Assembly (NCBI GenBank): GCA_910592005.1
Contig: CAJVPP010000727.1
Span: 1-27,044, forward strand
Reading direction: 5' to 3'
Source of the DNA: Funneliformis mosseae
Taxonomy: Eukaryota; Glomeromycota; Glomeromycetes; Glomerales; Glomeraceae
Length of the DNA: 27,044 bases
Position 1 is the stretch's first letter; each line of letters starts with the position of its first letter. This document shows, piece after piece, positions 1-10,341 of this stretch. The translations under genes were made by a program, and so were the position numbers. Under the pieces are notes generated by a model that worked only from the letters and a program-made list of their open reading frames with translations, did no database searches and had not been told where the DNA came from.

Positions 1-113
1 TGTGTAGCATATCGTACATTAATAAATAAATTAATAAATTTTTTTAATAAACTTTAAAATTTTAAGTTTTACATTGAACCAAAAAGCGTTCAGAAACTTT
101 TGGCAGAAGTCTA
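1..113 (-). mobile_element. Tc1/mariner element, terminal fragment
   Basis: Read on the minus strand from base 113, the sequence carries GCCAAAAGTTTCTGAAC, which closely matches GCCAAAAGTTTTTGAAC of the Tc1-type terminus at 26806. A TA dinucleotide (114-115) sits immediately outside, as expected for Tc1/mariner insertion, and the terminal CAG appears as TAG, a C-to-T change. The body of the element would lie to the left of the window. Only about 113 bases are present, AT-rich inside, with no coding sequence. The family call rests on the similarity of this end to the right-hand element; the inner part is unrecognisable. Confidence 0.6.
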
Positions 114-389
114 TATTTTACTAAAATTTTATTAATTCAAAATATTTTTTATACTTTAGAAATGTGTTTTTAAATGATCATACCAATATTCAAGTATCAA
201 AAAAACTTAAATATTCTGAAGCTTTTCAGGAATTATATTATTTTTAGCTAGAATTTAATGGCAAATTAGTTTATTTTTTTTATAAGAAAACATAATATAT
301 ATAAGGACTCTTGGTTTATGATAAAAAAAACAAAATTTTTTACATCTTTGATAAAAAAAACTAATAAAAAATTTAGTATATTTGCTTTT

Positions 390-1283
390 TGGATTAAGTT
401 TCTCTAAATAAAAGAGTATTTAGTGATAAATAGTCAGCACTTGCTATAATATTTTTTGAGTCAAATTCTTCTAGTTTTAATTTAACTTTATTATTGAGAA
501 CAGTAGAATAAATTTCAAATTAGAAAAATTATAATTCAACAAGTATTACAGAAGTTATATTATTGATAAAAACACTTATGACTTTAAATTAAAAGTTTTT
601 TAGTATAAGAATAAGGGAAATTATTAATAGAATTAGTGTTAAATTTTTTGATAATGAACAAAAATTAGAAAAAGATCTAATTATTAAATGACCAAACAAT
701 TTAATTTCCTACGAACTGTATAATTTTTGACAATTTTCACATATATCTATTTTAGTCATTAGCAAATAACAGTCTATTCTTCTATAAGTTTTATTATATT
801 AGTTTTAGTTCTTTAAAATTGCAAAGGGTTCATGAGTATTGTCAAAAATTTTTTGATTTCTAACAAGATGAGTACCTTGGAGTTTAATTACTTATTCAAA
901 ATCTAAAACATAAATAACTTAATTTAATATATAAACTAAAGGGTTAAAAATAATTAAAATAAGTACCTTTAGTTATTTGTTTAATGCAAATTTTCACCAT
1001 AGATACATAATAAATTGTTTCATTTATCTTTAAAAAAGTTCTTTTAATTGCAATTCCTATTATTATTCCATTTATTCTTTAACACTTTTCCTAAAAAATA
1101 AAGGATATACTAATAAAAATTAAAAATCAGAATCAAAAAATGTTTTATTTGTTAAAGTTATTCATGAAAAGGTAATTATTATTTATAAATTAAGATATTA
1201 ATTAAAAGTAATAAAAGATTAATACTAGTATAATTTTCTTTAAGAAAATTGCAAATAAGAATCAAATTATATATATCTTGCAG
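390..1283 (+). pseudogene. 5' part of decayed P-like transposase gene (uncertain)
   Basis: An AT-rich stretch upstream of the recognisable transposase exons. From about 395 to 735 one plus frame stays coding-like apart from TAA, TAG and TGA codons, and includes residues such as KLEKDLIIK and ISYELYNF. It precedes the better-supported exon at 1284 in the same orientation, so it is plausibly an upstream exon. From about 740 to 1270 no clear frame continues; a 3' splice-like TTGCAG closes the interval at 1278-1283. Bases 114-390 hold nothing I can assign. Functional assignment is by position only. Confidence 0.35.
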
Positions 1284-2585
1284 GCTAAACTTCAACAAAA
1301 ATAGAAGATGACGAAGAAAAGATGTCTGAAGAATTAAATCAAGTTACTCAAAAAATATCTAATAAAGTTTTGAAAAACAAAATTGATATTTCTTCTTTTT
1401 ATCTGATTTTTTAAGAATTAATTAGAATTCAAAGTGAAAAAGTTAATGAAATAAAATATTATTTGATGTAAGTATATAATTATTAAAAGGAAAATAATTA
1501 AATAAAATTTTAATAATTTGACTGCTAATTTATTAGGTTTATGTGATAGGCTATTTCTATATATAGTTAAGTAGATCATATAGCTTATGAAGTAATAAAA
1601 GGAATTATGCAGTTACTTTCAATATCTATAATAAAAAACTACATAAATGAAAATACAAAAAGGTATTTATTGTTAATAAGTATTTACAGTAAAAGAAAAC
1701 TTTATAAAATATTTATTTTAATTTAATATTTAAAAGATCTACTTTGAAATCTGTGAGATAACTGTTATGTTAGATATTTAAATTTTAAAGATAAAAAAAA
1801 GAATTGCAATCATTTATAATGTAATGTGAAAAGGAATTATAAGCAAATAATAACAGTAATTCATTTGTTTAGAAGGCTATGATTAGAATTTAACAATCCA
1901 GATGCATCAAGTCATTTGGCACTCAGCTACTTATAACTTTGCATACCCTATAGCTTATTATAGAATTAACACTCTTACTGTCTATGAAATTAATAAAATG
2001 CTTTTTTAACTTGTGGCTAACCTTAAATGTATTGGTATCTATACTTGTGAATCTATTTGTGATAGTGCTAAAGAAAATAGAAATTATATCAAAAGTTTTA
2101 ACTGGTAGGCTTTTTCTTGGTCATTAGGAGATATTATTGAAGTTAATATTAAAAATAACAATTATGAGCAAGCAAAAATTATAACAACAAATCTTGATTA
2201 TAGCAAATTTATAATATGTTTATTAGATTCATCTTTTTCTAATGAATTACAAGTAGATTATAGCTCATTAAGATTGCTGATGCCTATTAAACTAAATTGG
2301 AAAATCAATGATTATTGTGAATTCAAAAGTCCAAAAGATAATAAATAGCATGTGGCTGTTATTACAAATTTTAATCCTGTAACATAAGCTTTTATTATTA
2401 CAATTTTGTCTATTAAAGAAAAATGGAATATAGCAATTGAATCCCAAAATATATATGTTAAACTTCTCTATAATACTCAAATATATTGGATAAACTATAA
2501 AACAATAAATCCAATTACTGATATATTATAGTTTTTCATTAGTGATCTCATACACATATTTAAAATAAATGCTTCCTATATAAAT
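1284..2585 (+). pseudogene. P-element/THAP9-like transposase, decayed
   Basis: Remnant of a cut-and-paste DNA transposase of the P-element/THAP9 type. Exon 1284-1467 encodes an acidic and coiled segment (frame with EDDEEKMSEELNQ). A 69-bp GT-AG intron follows (1468-1536), and the next exon encodes AISIYS and AYEVIKGIMQLLSISIIKNY, like the helix-turn-helix and leucine-rich region of this family. After another probable intron starting at 1663, a frame from ATG 1902 to about 2585 reads through YPIAYYRINTLTVYEIN, a CIGIYTCESICDSA stretch and finally FFISDLIHIFK, resembling the RNase H-like core and the DP-H-FKK motif of P transposases. In-frame stops at 1941-1943, TAG after FNW, TAG, TAA and TAG at 2529 disable it. 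The C-terminus beyond the FK motif is missing. Confidence 0.65.
1468..1536 (+). other. Spliceosomal intron in P-like transposase remnant
   Basis: The 5' site is GTAAGT directly after a coding-like exon ending in YYLM. The 3' end is TTATTAG, with a branch-point-like CTGCTAAT at about 1523-1530. The 69-bp length and AT richness suit a fungal spliceosomal intron. It confirms that the coding strand is plus. Confidence 0.6.
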
Positions 2586-2589
2586 ATAT

Positions 2590-3129
2590 ACCCTTTTTAA
2601 ATAAAATACTTAACTCAGTTTTGAGTTGAGAAATTAATACTAAATCCACACTTTTCTCTACATATTATGTAATAATTTTCTAATTCTGTATATATAAAAT
2701 TTTTTACATAAATATACTCACATAATTATATGATTATAGTCTCAATCAAAATTATAAATTACCTAATAAAATAAAGTATAGATTAATTATAATATAACTA
2801 TAAATAATATAATATATCACAATGTATATCACACTACTATATATTATTATGTAACATATTACAGTTACAGTAATGCTGTAATGTTATAGTTTATACTTAC
2901 ATTTTAAGAAAGTCTAAAAGTCTAAGGGTCTAAAAATATCATTTCTAAAAAAAGAAAGAGGAAAAGAGAGAAAAAAGAGGGAAAGAGAAAATACAAAAAA
3001 AAATTTTAAAAAAATAAACTATATTAGCTTGACACAGTTGATCATTTTAATTTCTATGCATATAATTAAAAGATGATAGATATGGTATTTCATAATGTGT
3101 ATATATCTCCAGTCAATTATTTATATTTT
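2590..3129. other. AT-rich spacer with polypurine tract
   Basis: No coding frame is visible. About 2700-2880 is a TA-dinucleotide-rich stretch with small inverted repeats (for example TTACAG and CTGTAA around 2860-2880). Bases 2946-2993 are almost pure purine on the plus strand (A and G runs), followed by a long A run to about 3016. It may be a transposon end or simple low complexity; no matching LTR or terminal repeat was found nearby. Confidence 0.5.
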
Positions 3130-3195
3130 TCTATAAATGCATTCCTTGTATAAATGCACACTTTTGTTTAGTCCTGAGGGAAGTGCATTTATAGA
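3130..3195. repeat. Short perfect inverted repeat
   Basis: TCTATAAATGCA at 3130-3141 is repeated exactly in reverse complement at 3184-3195, leaving a 42-base centre. A third copy of TATAAATGCA lies inside at about 3149-3158. It could be a miniature foldback element or a terminus of a degraded DNA transposon. It sits just beyond the end of the minus-strand LINE fragment. Confidence 0.55.
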
Positions 3196-3217
3196 GAGTT
3201 GACTTTAATTAGATTTA

Positions 3218-3515
3218 GCATAAGGAATGATTCACACAAAAACTTCTATTATTTATCTAAGATCAGATAGGTTATGTGCAGTAGTGTTTCTGGATAAGTT
3301 AGTAAGTTAAATGAAGTATTTGAATCTTTCTTAGATAACGCTATAATCAGTATTATACTTGTAAAATCTAATCATATCATTAAGCAAAAAAATACTATCT
3401 TTTTTATTAAGTTTAGTAAAATTGGCATTTTCATCAAAAGTAATAATAGCATATTGCCAAAGGTTACGAGTTTGTAATGGCCAAGCCTTCTCCTACTATC
3501 TTTCTTTTGTTTTCT
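3218..3515 (-). pseudogene. LINE ORF1 fragment, minus strand
   Basis: Minus-strand translation gives NLWQYAIITFDENANF, then IFLLNDMIRFYKYN, then LTNLSRNTTAHNLSDLR. This parallels the plus-strand ORF1 at 5371-5712 (NLWQKATITYDKNANF, IFLLNDMICFHKYN, LTSLFKNTIACDITDLR). The two are therefore copies of the same LINE ORF1 region, probably an RRM-like nucleic-acid-binding domain ahead of a zinc knuckle, as in fungal LINE ORF1 proteins. This copy keeps a 5-residue stretch (KKDS) absent from the other. Several in-frame stops fall where Gln or Trp is expected. Upstream on the minus strand (to about 3710) is Lys-rich low complexity that may be its N-terminus. Confidence 0.7.
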
Positions 3516-3720
3516 TGAAAGTGATATTTTTAATTTAGGTTAGATTTAATTTGAAAAAGTACAGGATTAGTCTTCTTTAGAATAATTTTTCTTTTTTTTA
3601 CAAGATTTTCATTTTTCTTCTTGATTTGTATTTTATTTTTTATATTTTACTTTTATCATAATAAAAATAATATAGAACTATCATACTTTAAAAAAAAATT
3701 ATTTATTTTAATAATAGATT

Positions 3721-3805
3721 GGCAATCCTAGTTCAGTTGGCAATAACTGAACTCCTATTGTAAGTTATACTGTAATAACCACAGGTTCAAATCTTAGCTG
3801 AGGCA
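3721..3805 (+). repeat. tRNA-like sequence (possible tRNA-derived SINE head or tRNA pseudogene)
   Basis: An A-box-like TAGTTCAGTTGG (3729-3740) and a B-box-like GGTTCAAATCT (3784-3794) lie 55 bases apart, as in class II tRNAs with a long variable arm. AGTT and AACT can pair as a D stem, and GTTAT with ATAAC can form a variable-arm stem (about 3763-3778). The acceptor ends (GGCAATC and GCTGAGGC) do not pair, so it is not a functional tRNA gene as read. The 3' flank is A-rich and then AT-rich unique sequence, compatible with a SINE tail, but I found no second copy in this window. Confidence 0.5.
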
Positions 3806-3809
3806 AAAA

Positions 3810-4609
3810 ATTTGATGATTTTCTTAAAAATTTCATATATAACTAAATATGTGATTATATATATTAATATGCATTTATAACTGGTTGATCAATCTATCGA
3901 TCAGCATTAATTATGCCTAAATATTGAATTTTAAAGAACAAGTGAATACAAATAAAGCTAGAGATTGACAGAAACTTAGCTTTCACTAATAGGTATGTAA
4001 TAGATACTGTTTTACATCTTTAAACTTAGGGTCTTTATATAAGTAATAAAGTGATTAACTAGTAATTAGTAGATTAGGTACTCTAAAAAGAGAATATGAT
4101 AAAAATAGACTGCATTGTATTACCGTAGCACTATCCAATTGAATTATTATTTAGAATAGAAACTGTGTTCAATTCTTAAATAATTTTGATAATATAGGTA
4201 TGATAGCCACCTACAGTTTTGAGATTCTATAAGGATAATAACATCTAAGCCTTTCTAGTCATATGTAATATACCCTGATATCAGGTAAAGGTAATAGTGA
4301 TTCTAATTAGTATTGATAAGTATAAAGAAAAAAATGACATAAAGCACCTATAGCTGAAAGTGATCACTCTATTTAAATTTAACAGTAGTTCTGAGGTCTA
4401 AAAACTCTAAGGATTTACTTTTAAGGATGTCATCTAGGTGACAAGCTTTAGACTAGTATTATATGAATAAGTTTTGATTAGCATTTATCTAGCCATAATC
4501 TTAAAAGTCTAATAATTGATGTATAGAAATTACTTGTAATTCTGAATTGCAAAACAGTCACTTTACAGATTCCTAATGCTTTGGGTACTAAAATTATAAA
4601 AAAAATGAT
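3810..4609. other. Unassigned AT-rich interval
   Basis: No frame longer than a few dozen codons and no recognisable domain. There are small imperfect palindromes, such as GTCATCTAGGTGAC at about 4428-4441. It could hold the body of a SINE starting at the tRNA-like sequence and/or the 5' UTR of the LINE that follows. Confidence 0.4.
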
Positions 4610-6560
4610 TCATTTTAATAAATAAAAAACTCTTTTTGCTTCACATCAAAAGGACCAAAAATAATAGAAGCAAGAAAATTAATCACAGTCACTCAGTGTT
4701 ACTAATTAGTAATAAACAATTAGCTAAATAACAAAATACAATATAGATAGTTAAGATAGTTGAAGCAACAGCCTCTTATAGTGCTTTTTCAAATAAATAA
4801 AATACTGAAAATGATATGAAAGTTGACAACACTTCAGTTATGACTCCTTTTTTAACTAATATAGAAAAGGATAAAGATGTTTTTACACTTAAAGATGACA
4901 TCACTATTAACAATATAAATTTCGATAACAGCTCTGACCTAACTGAAAATAGTATTAGTATAAATAAAGATATTTTTACATTTACTAAACCAAAACTGTT
5001 GCAAATATTTTTCGCATATTATTCACTTAAAAAATACAAAGGCATTATCTCTCAACAAAAGATTGCTGATATTGTTGATTAATATTACATAAATATCCTT
5101 AGCTTTTCAGAAGTCACACATGAAAAATCTCCCATAGATTATATATAAATAATACTTAAAGTTACCTTTTTAAAATAAGAAGAATGTGATAATTTCTGCA
5201 AGATGCAGATACTAAATTTAAACAATGTTACATTTTTTTCTTTAATAATAAAATGTCAGACCCCTTATGTATCTGAACTTTCTATCATAATAACTAAAAT
5301 TCCTTTAGATGTTATAGAATTATGATTAAAAGAAACTGTTTTTTAAATTGAAAATGTTATCAAAATCAATATGAAAACTTGTAACTTATGGCAAAAAGCA
5401 ACCATTACTTATGATAAAAATGCCAATTTTACAGATTTTAATATCTTTTTATTGAATGATATGATATGCTTCCATAAATATAATATTTCTCATAATATCA
5501 TAAAAGAAAAATCTATACATTTAATTAAACTCACCAGTCTTTTTAAAAATACTATTGCATGTGATATTACAGATTTAAGACATATATTAAAGTCTTCATC
5601 TGAAACATTTTTCATATTAAATCAAACTATAACTATCTCCAATATGCCTATTTCTTCTTTCCATCTGCAGAACTCTGTAAATCTGCTAAAGCTATCTTCA
5701 ATCTTTTTTTAAATAGAAAACGCCTAGAATAGACTGATTCAAAAAAGAAATTATGTGCTATTTATTCATCATTTTACTATAATACATCAATTTATTCCAA
5801 AAGAAGACAAAATTTAAAGACTAAAATATGCAATACTTTTATCAATAGTTTTAACTTGTCCAATTTACTAATTATATTATGTCAAAGAAATAGCTTCAAA
5901 GAGGTTTAGTATGTGATAATGTTATATTTATAGATGCAATCAAATATAAACTCACAGAAAATAGATAAAATACAAATAAAAGTAATCCTTAACATCTACC
6001 TAAACCACTATCCCCCTAATAATAATACTACTAAAAAACTACCTTTTCAACAAACTGGTAATCATTTGATAGATAATTTGCATAATAATATGGAATTTAA
6101 AATATATAATAAATATCAAAGTACTTATATCAACCCCTGCAGAATCACTAAAGATAATAAACTTTTTAAAAGTACAGCTTAAGGTGGATTAATATATCAA
6201 TTCTGATTTTAAGAATCTGATAACTTCTAAACTCAATGTCATTATCCAATAACTTGCAAATCTTATCTCAGTCATTACATTTTTTCAAGAAAAACTTAAT
6301 ACGTTAGAAAAAGCTTTAGATATTTAGATAATTACCTTTACAAAAGCTGATACATATAACTAAATTCTACCTCCTGAAACCTCACCAGTAAATGAAAGTT
6401 TTACATATCAATATCTCTAGAAGCTTTGTCCCATTCTAAAAGAAAACTAATAAGCAACTAATTATAATAATAATAATGCATTTCATCTTTCACTATTATC
6501 ATCAACAACTTATCTAATAAATGTGCAGATTTTTAACAAGTTCTAATAAACAAAGGTCTC
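4610..6560 (+). pseudogene. LINE ORF1 (nucleic-acid-binding protein), decayed
   Basis: One plus frame runs from about 4610 through ATG 4816 to about 5710 interrupted only by TAA and TGA codons, so the open pieces at 4816-5082 and 5371-5712 belong to a single ORF. The N-terminus is basic (KKINHSHS). The centre (5371-5712) is the RRM-like part shared with the minus-strand copy at 3218-3515. Further pieces lie at 5934-6182 (different frame) and about 6190-6560, where a Leu- and Lys-rich, possibly coiled segment with FFQEKLNTLEKALDI can be read. No clear CCHC knuckle survives. ORF1 proteins coat the LINE RNA. At least one frameshift lies between 5712 and 5934. Confidence 0.65.
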
Positions 6561-6734
6561 TTAAGTTCAAATAATGCTCACATTTTCCTTTTAATTGCTA
6601 ACACTTTAGATAAATAAATATAAAGCTATCTCAATAGTTTTTCATATTAAATTTAACATTCATAATGATTATTATTCCTACCATAAACATTACTATTATA
6701 AATAATAATCTATTTTTAATTACAATAATACCTA

Positions 6735-7935
6735 ATATTAATATTGCTTCTCATAATATTTGATCTTTTTATAATTCTATCAAACAACAATATTTAATAT
6801 CTTACTATATAACACATAATTTAAATATTATTGGTCTTTAAAAAACCAACTTTATATCTAATTTATCCTCTTTTTTAATCAATATCTAAAATTTACTTTA
6901 TTTTTCAATACAAACCAAGAAAACCAATCTATTAAATTTAGCGTTAGCTTCTCTTTTAGCTCACAATTAGTTAAACATATTTTTAAACATGAATCAAAAT
7001 TAAATCATATTATTTATGCTAAATTACAGTTTTCTAATAAATAAAAACTCCTTATTGTAAACATTTACTTCTCATTGAAATTGGCAAAAATTGATAAACC
7101 TGTTAAATATGACATATATGCCAAATCTGCCAAATCTGCCATATCTGCCAAATAGGACACACATACTATTTATTACATTTCTATTATTTATATCATTATT
7201 ATCATTTATAACATATTTAATATAATTAGCATATCTGTTAGTTCTGTTATTATTATTAGTAGTATCATAAATACCATAGATTTTCTTTAATTGTAATTTT
7301 CCTATATAAAGGGCATGAAAATGCCTTAGAAAAAGGACAAATTCCAACAAGTTCTTAACATTGTATTTGATATACATTTAATAACAATAATAAACACATT
7401 TAACATTTGCAAACATAAAACTTATAATTTATTCTGTTAACTAAATAAACTCTCTAATAAATAGCATGTCAAATTGATTGGATTTAAGTCATAGCTATTG
7501 CTTCTCTGACTTCAAATCATAGTTAACTTATTCGATAGAAAAAGTAACGTTAACATTATTAAAAGGATCTAAAGCTCATTATAAACAATTATAGTCTTAT
7601 ATAAATACTTTTTATTTAGAAGCTACTAAGGATAACTATTATATCATATTATTAGGAGATTTTAATGCAGATTTTGATCATTCTGCAAACCCCTCTTATA
7701 TAATTTAATACATAAATTTATTATCAAGATATAATTTATTTAATATTTTAATATTACCTATAATGCTAATCACTCTTCATATCTAATATTCAATTATTCT
7801 AATTTATTATCATGTATTGATTATCTTTGGCTTATCCAGAATTAACCTTAAATATTCTAAATTATTTAACCCTTCAAGTTGACTCCTCAATCTCTAATCA
7901 TTCAATCATTATTACCTCAATATCCAATTATTTAA
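6735..7935 (+). pseudogene. LINE ORF2 endonuclease domain (APE type), decayed
   Basis: The domain that nicks target DNA. NINIASHNI near 6735-6765 corresponds to the start of the APE fold. NIIGL-stop-KTNF near 6828-6850 corresponds to the GLQET motif with Gln turned into TAA and Glu into Lys. LLGDFNADFDH (about 7652-7684) is the catalytic GDFN block. SCIDYLW near 7810 and SNHSIII near 7890 match the terminal block, where the usual SDH has become SNH (Asp to Asn). The distance from the first block to GDFN is about 305 codons, longer than the 150-200 typical, which fits an insertion at about 7070-7540. Confidence 0.8.
7070..7545. repeat. Probable insertion inside LINE endonuclease, with 9-bp tandem repeat
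   Basis: Coding similarity to the LINE pauses after residues KLLIVNIYF (near 7045-7072) and resumes near 7545 with a frame leading to GDFNAD. Within the gap, four copies of a 9-mer (TCTGCCAAA and variants) lie in tandem at 7117-7152. The rest is AT-rich with TTATTA-type repeats. An open minus-strand stretch across this interval reflects the repeat (RFG repeated) and I do not treat it as a gene. No terminal repeats or clear target-site duplication were seen. Confidence 0.45.
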
Positions 7936-8689
7936 CCATTCCTAAAATAATTAATACAGTTCTTAAAAGCTCTCTTTTATCTATTCATGTAGATGACAAA
8001 CATTAGATCAAGTTTGTAATAAAGATAGACAATATAACTAAGTATAATTTGCTCAATACCCTTAATAACTTAATATTATAGACTCAATCTTTTTTAAACA
8101 AATTTTAGGATTTATTTTAGGATTTAATAATTACTGCTACCAAATTCTGCATTCTAACCAGAATCTTATGTTAAAAGAAATGCTCTATCCATTTATAAAA
8201 ATATTAGATTTTTATACAAATTCAACAAACTAATAAAATATTATCTTAATAATTATATTATATCTCCTAAATAGTTTACTTCTTATAACAAAATTATTTG
8301 TATTATTTATTTAAATAATATGAATCTGATTGTACTTGATTTGAACCTTTCTATAAATCTTATTAAATCCATTTTTCTAAATACTAAACTTTTATTAGCA
8401 AGTTTTTATATTAAAGTTAAACTTAAAAAATAAGAATTCAAAACTAAAAGCATTTAAGATGCTTTCAATTGAAAATTAACGATTATAACACAAATCCTTT
8501 ATGCATAATTGATTCAATTTTAAATCATAAAAGAATTATTTTTCTCAATTGATATTTGGACAACTCACAATCAGATTAACCTTTACTTTTTAAAAATGAT
8601 GATATTAAACATGAAATCAATAGATACTTTCAAAATCACTAAAACTATACATAAAAATAAAATTATTTCTGATGATTAGATTTCATCCT
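7936..8689 (+). pseudogene. LINE ORF2 linker between endonuclease and RT
   Basis: The same ORF continues with interrupted coding-like sequence such as KIINTVLKSS and then IITATKFC. The rest of the interval contains Lys/Asn-rich pieces and at least one frame change. No catalytic motif is expected here. It is included because it connects two recognised domains of one protein. Confidence 0.5.
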
Positions 8690-9990
8690 ATCTGCTGATC
8701 ATTAATATTAACCATACTATTTATAATTAATTCACATTTTTATCTTCAGTAAATGAATAGTATAGAATTATTACTAATTTATCAAATAACAAAGTATCTA
8801 AACTGTCAAAAATTTCTAACAAAATACTCAAATACCTTAATCCTGAAGCAAAAAAGTACCTTTAATATATTATTTGTAATTGCCTTTAAATTTCATTTGT
8901 CTTAGCGAGATAGAACTTAGTTTTTATCTATTTTATTCTCAAGTCTAAACCCTAAGAATATAACTTCAACAATATCAAACTAATCACTTTACTTAAATAT
9001 CTTAGAAAAACCTTTGTCAAATTACTTAATGCAAGACTAACTTCAATTTTTGTCTAATATAACATTCTGAAAGGCCCAAATTTTACTAGTCTTCCATTCA
9101 AGTCAACTTTTAATCCCATTCTTATCAAAAAAAAAAGGATACTATCACTAACAAATCTGAGCTATAGGTCCTATTTCAAGATATATCTAAAGCATATGAT
9201 AGGATTAATATTTTTACATTAGTCAGAGTCATGAAATAGCTTTAAATTTTATAAGTTTTATCTACATCATCATCTGTATTTTTCTTTCATGTTATAATCA
9301 AGTTTTTATCTCATATAGTAATACAGACTTATATCTAATTCATTCTGAAATAGATTAAGATGAAGTAATATTATTCTTATTATGATATATCTATTATAAC
9401 CCACTTTTATATAAAGTTCAAGCTTCTATCTATAATTATTTGATTAATTGTAAATGATAATCAGATATTCATTCATTATATACTAATTTTTTATCAATTA
9501 AAATACCTGCTTTTGTATATATAAATGACACTTTATAAATTACTAAGTTAGCAAATGATTTATTATCTATCATCAAAATTGCTAACAGTTTTTATACTTT
9601 CAATAACATTCAAGTTAATTAGCCTAAATCAGAACTCTTAGTCAACACTCCCTAAACTGAGATATTTAATATCTGTGCTAATAATGTAATGTATTATATT
9701 ATAGCTTATAATTTAAAAGATAGTATCAGATACCTAGAGATCTAGATCTCACTGTTGAATAACAAACCTTTTGTTATCAACCAAATTCATAAAGAAGTTA
9801 AAACTGCAAATACTATCATAAGACAAAAGAAACTTATAGATAAACAATTAACTTATATTTTTAATACAGTTATCCTTTCATATATGGAATATAAATCACA
9901 ACTTACATTACTATCAGAATAGCAATATTTTAGAATTACTGCATCCTACATGGTTTTTATTCAAAAAAAATTACAATTTTCTAGAAAAAT
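8690..9990 (+). pseudogene. LINE ORF2 reverse transcriptase, decayed
   Basis: Target-primed reverse transcriptase. In order: KISNKILKYLNPEAKKYL (about 8808-8865), then IKLITLLKYLRKTFVKLLN (about 8975-9030, the RPITLLE block), KGPNFTSLPFKSTF (about 9070-9115), LFQDISKAYDRINIF (about 9168-9215, first catalytic Asp intact), EID-stop-DE (about 9350, the GIDQGE block with Gly to Glu and Gln to TAA), YIYYNPLLYKVQAS (about 9388-9430), and VYIND (9515-9529), where the YxDD catalytic block has the first Asp changed to Asn. RYLEI and FVINQIHKEVKTANTII (about 9730-9820) follow, matching the thumb region of such LINEs. Several TAA, TAG and TGA codons sit at Gln and Trp positions. One frame change is needed in the poly-A run near 9130. 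It is not active. Confidence 0.88.
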
Positions 9991-10341
9991 CCCATCAGTC
10001 TTATTTTTTTTGCATTACTTTTATAATATTACTCTACTTTACCAATAGTTCATATAAAATTTTAGTAATACACTTTTGCAAATATCCAATGAAAATAATA
10101 TATTAAGCTTCTTCTTTAATATTTGAATATGATATTTACAGAATAAAGAGTAGTTACATAAAAGTTCTCTAGTTTTCTAGTTCTTTAATACTAGTAAAAA
10201 AAGTAATGATTAACTTTCAGCTTTACTCAGTATACTTAATTAGCTCAAAATTTAAATTAACATACTAATCACCAAGCAATTATCATCACTGAAGACAATA
10301 CCCCAATCTTGAATATTATTAAACTAATATATAAAGTATAT
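9991..10341 (+). pseudogene. LINE ORF2 C-terminal region, left half
   Basis: Downstream of the RT the coding-like frame includes KKLQFSRKIPS and SALLSILN, then near the junction IITEDNTPILNIIKLIYK. It ends abruptly at the LTR start. When the gypsy element and one copy of ATAT are ignored, the frame runs straight into VKDLKKYFILYIKQLVN at 20595, showing that both sides are halves of one ORF. Confidence 0.72.

Larger units (their letters stand above)
4610..10341 (+). mobile_element. LINE (non-LTR retrotransposon), 5' portion
   Basis: Two-ORF LINE of the kind seen in fungi. ORF1 is followed by ORF2 with an apurinic-type endonuclease and a reverse transcriptase, all in the plus orientation. The element is interrupted at 10341 by a Ty3/gypsy retrotransposon and resumes at 20591. 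Decay is mostly by substitution, with some frame changes. The 5' limit is uncertain; the ORF1 frame can be followed upstream to about 4610. Confidence 0.8.

Noticed and set aside
2292..2480. Minus-strand 62-codon open frame
   Set aside because: Antisense to the better-supported plus-strand P-like transposase frame.
4090..4150. Second tRNA-like sequence on the minus strand (TTCAATTGGATAGTGC)
   Set aside because: An A-box-like motif is present, but I could not find a B box at the right distance or a foldable cloverleaf.
7072..7377. Minus-strand 101-codon open frame as a gene
   Set aside because: It is a shadow across an AT-rich interval and the 9-bp tandem repeat inside the LINE endonuclease, with no family resemblance.
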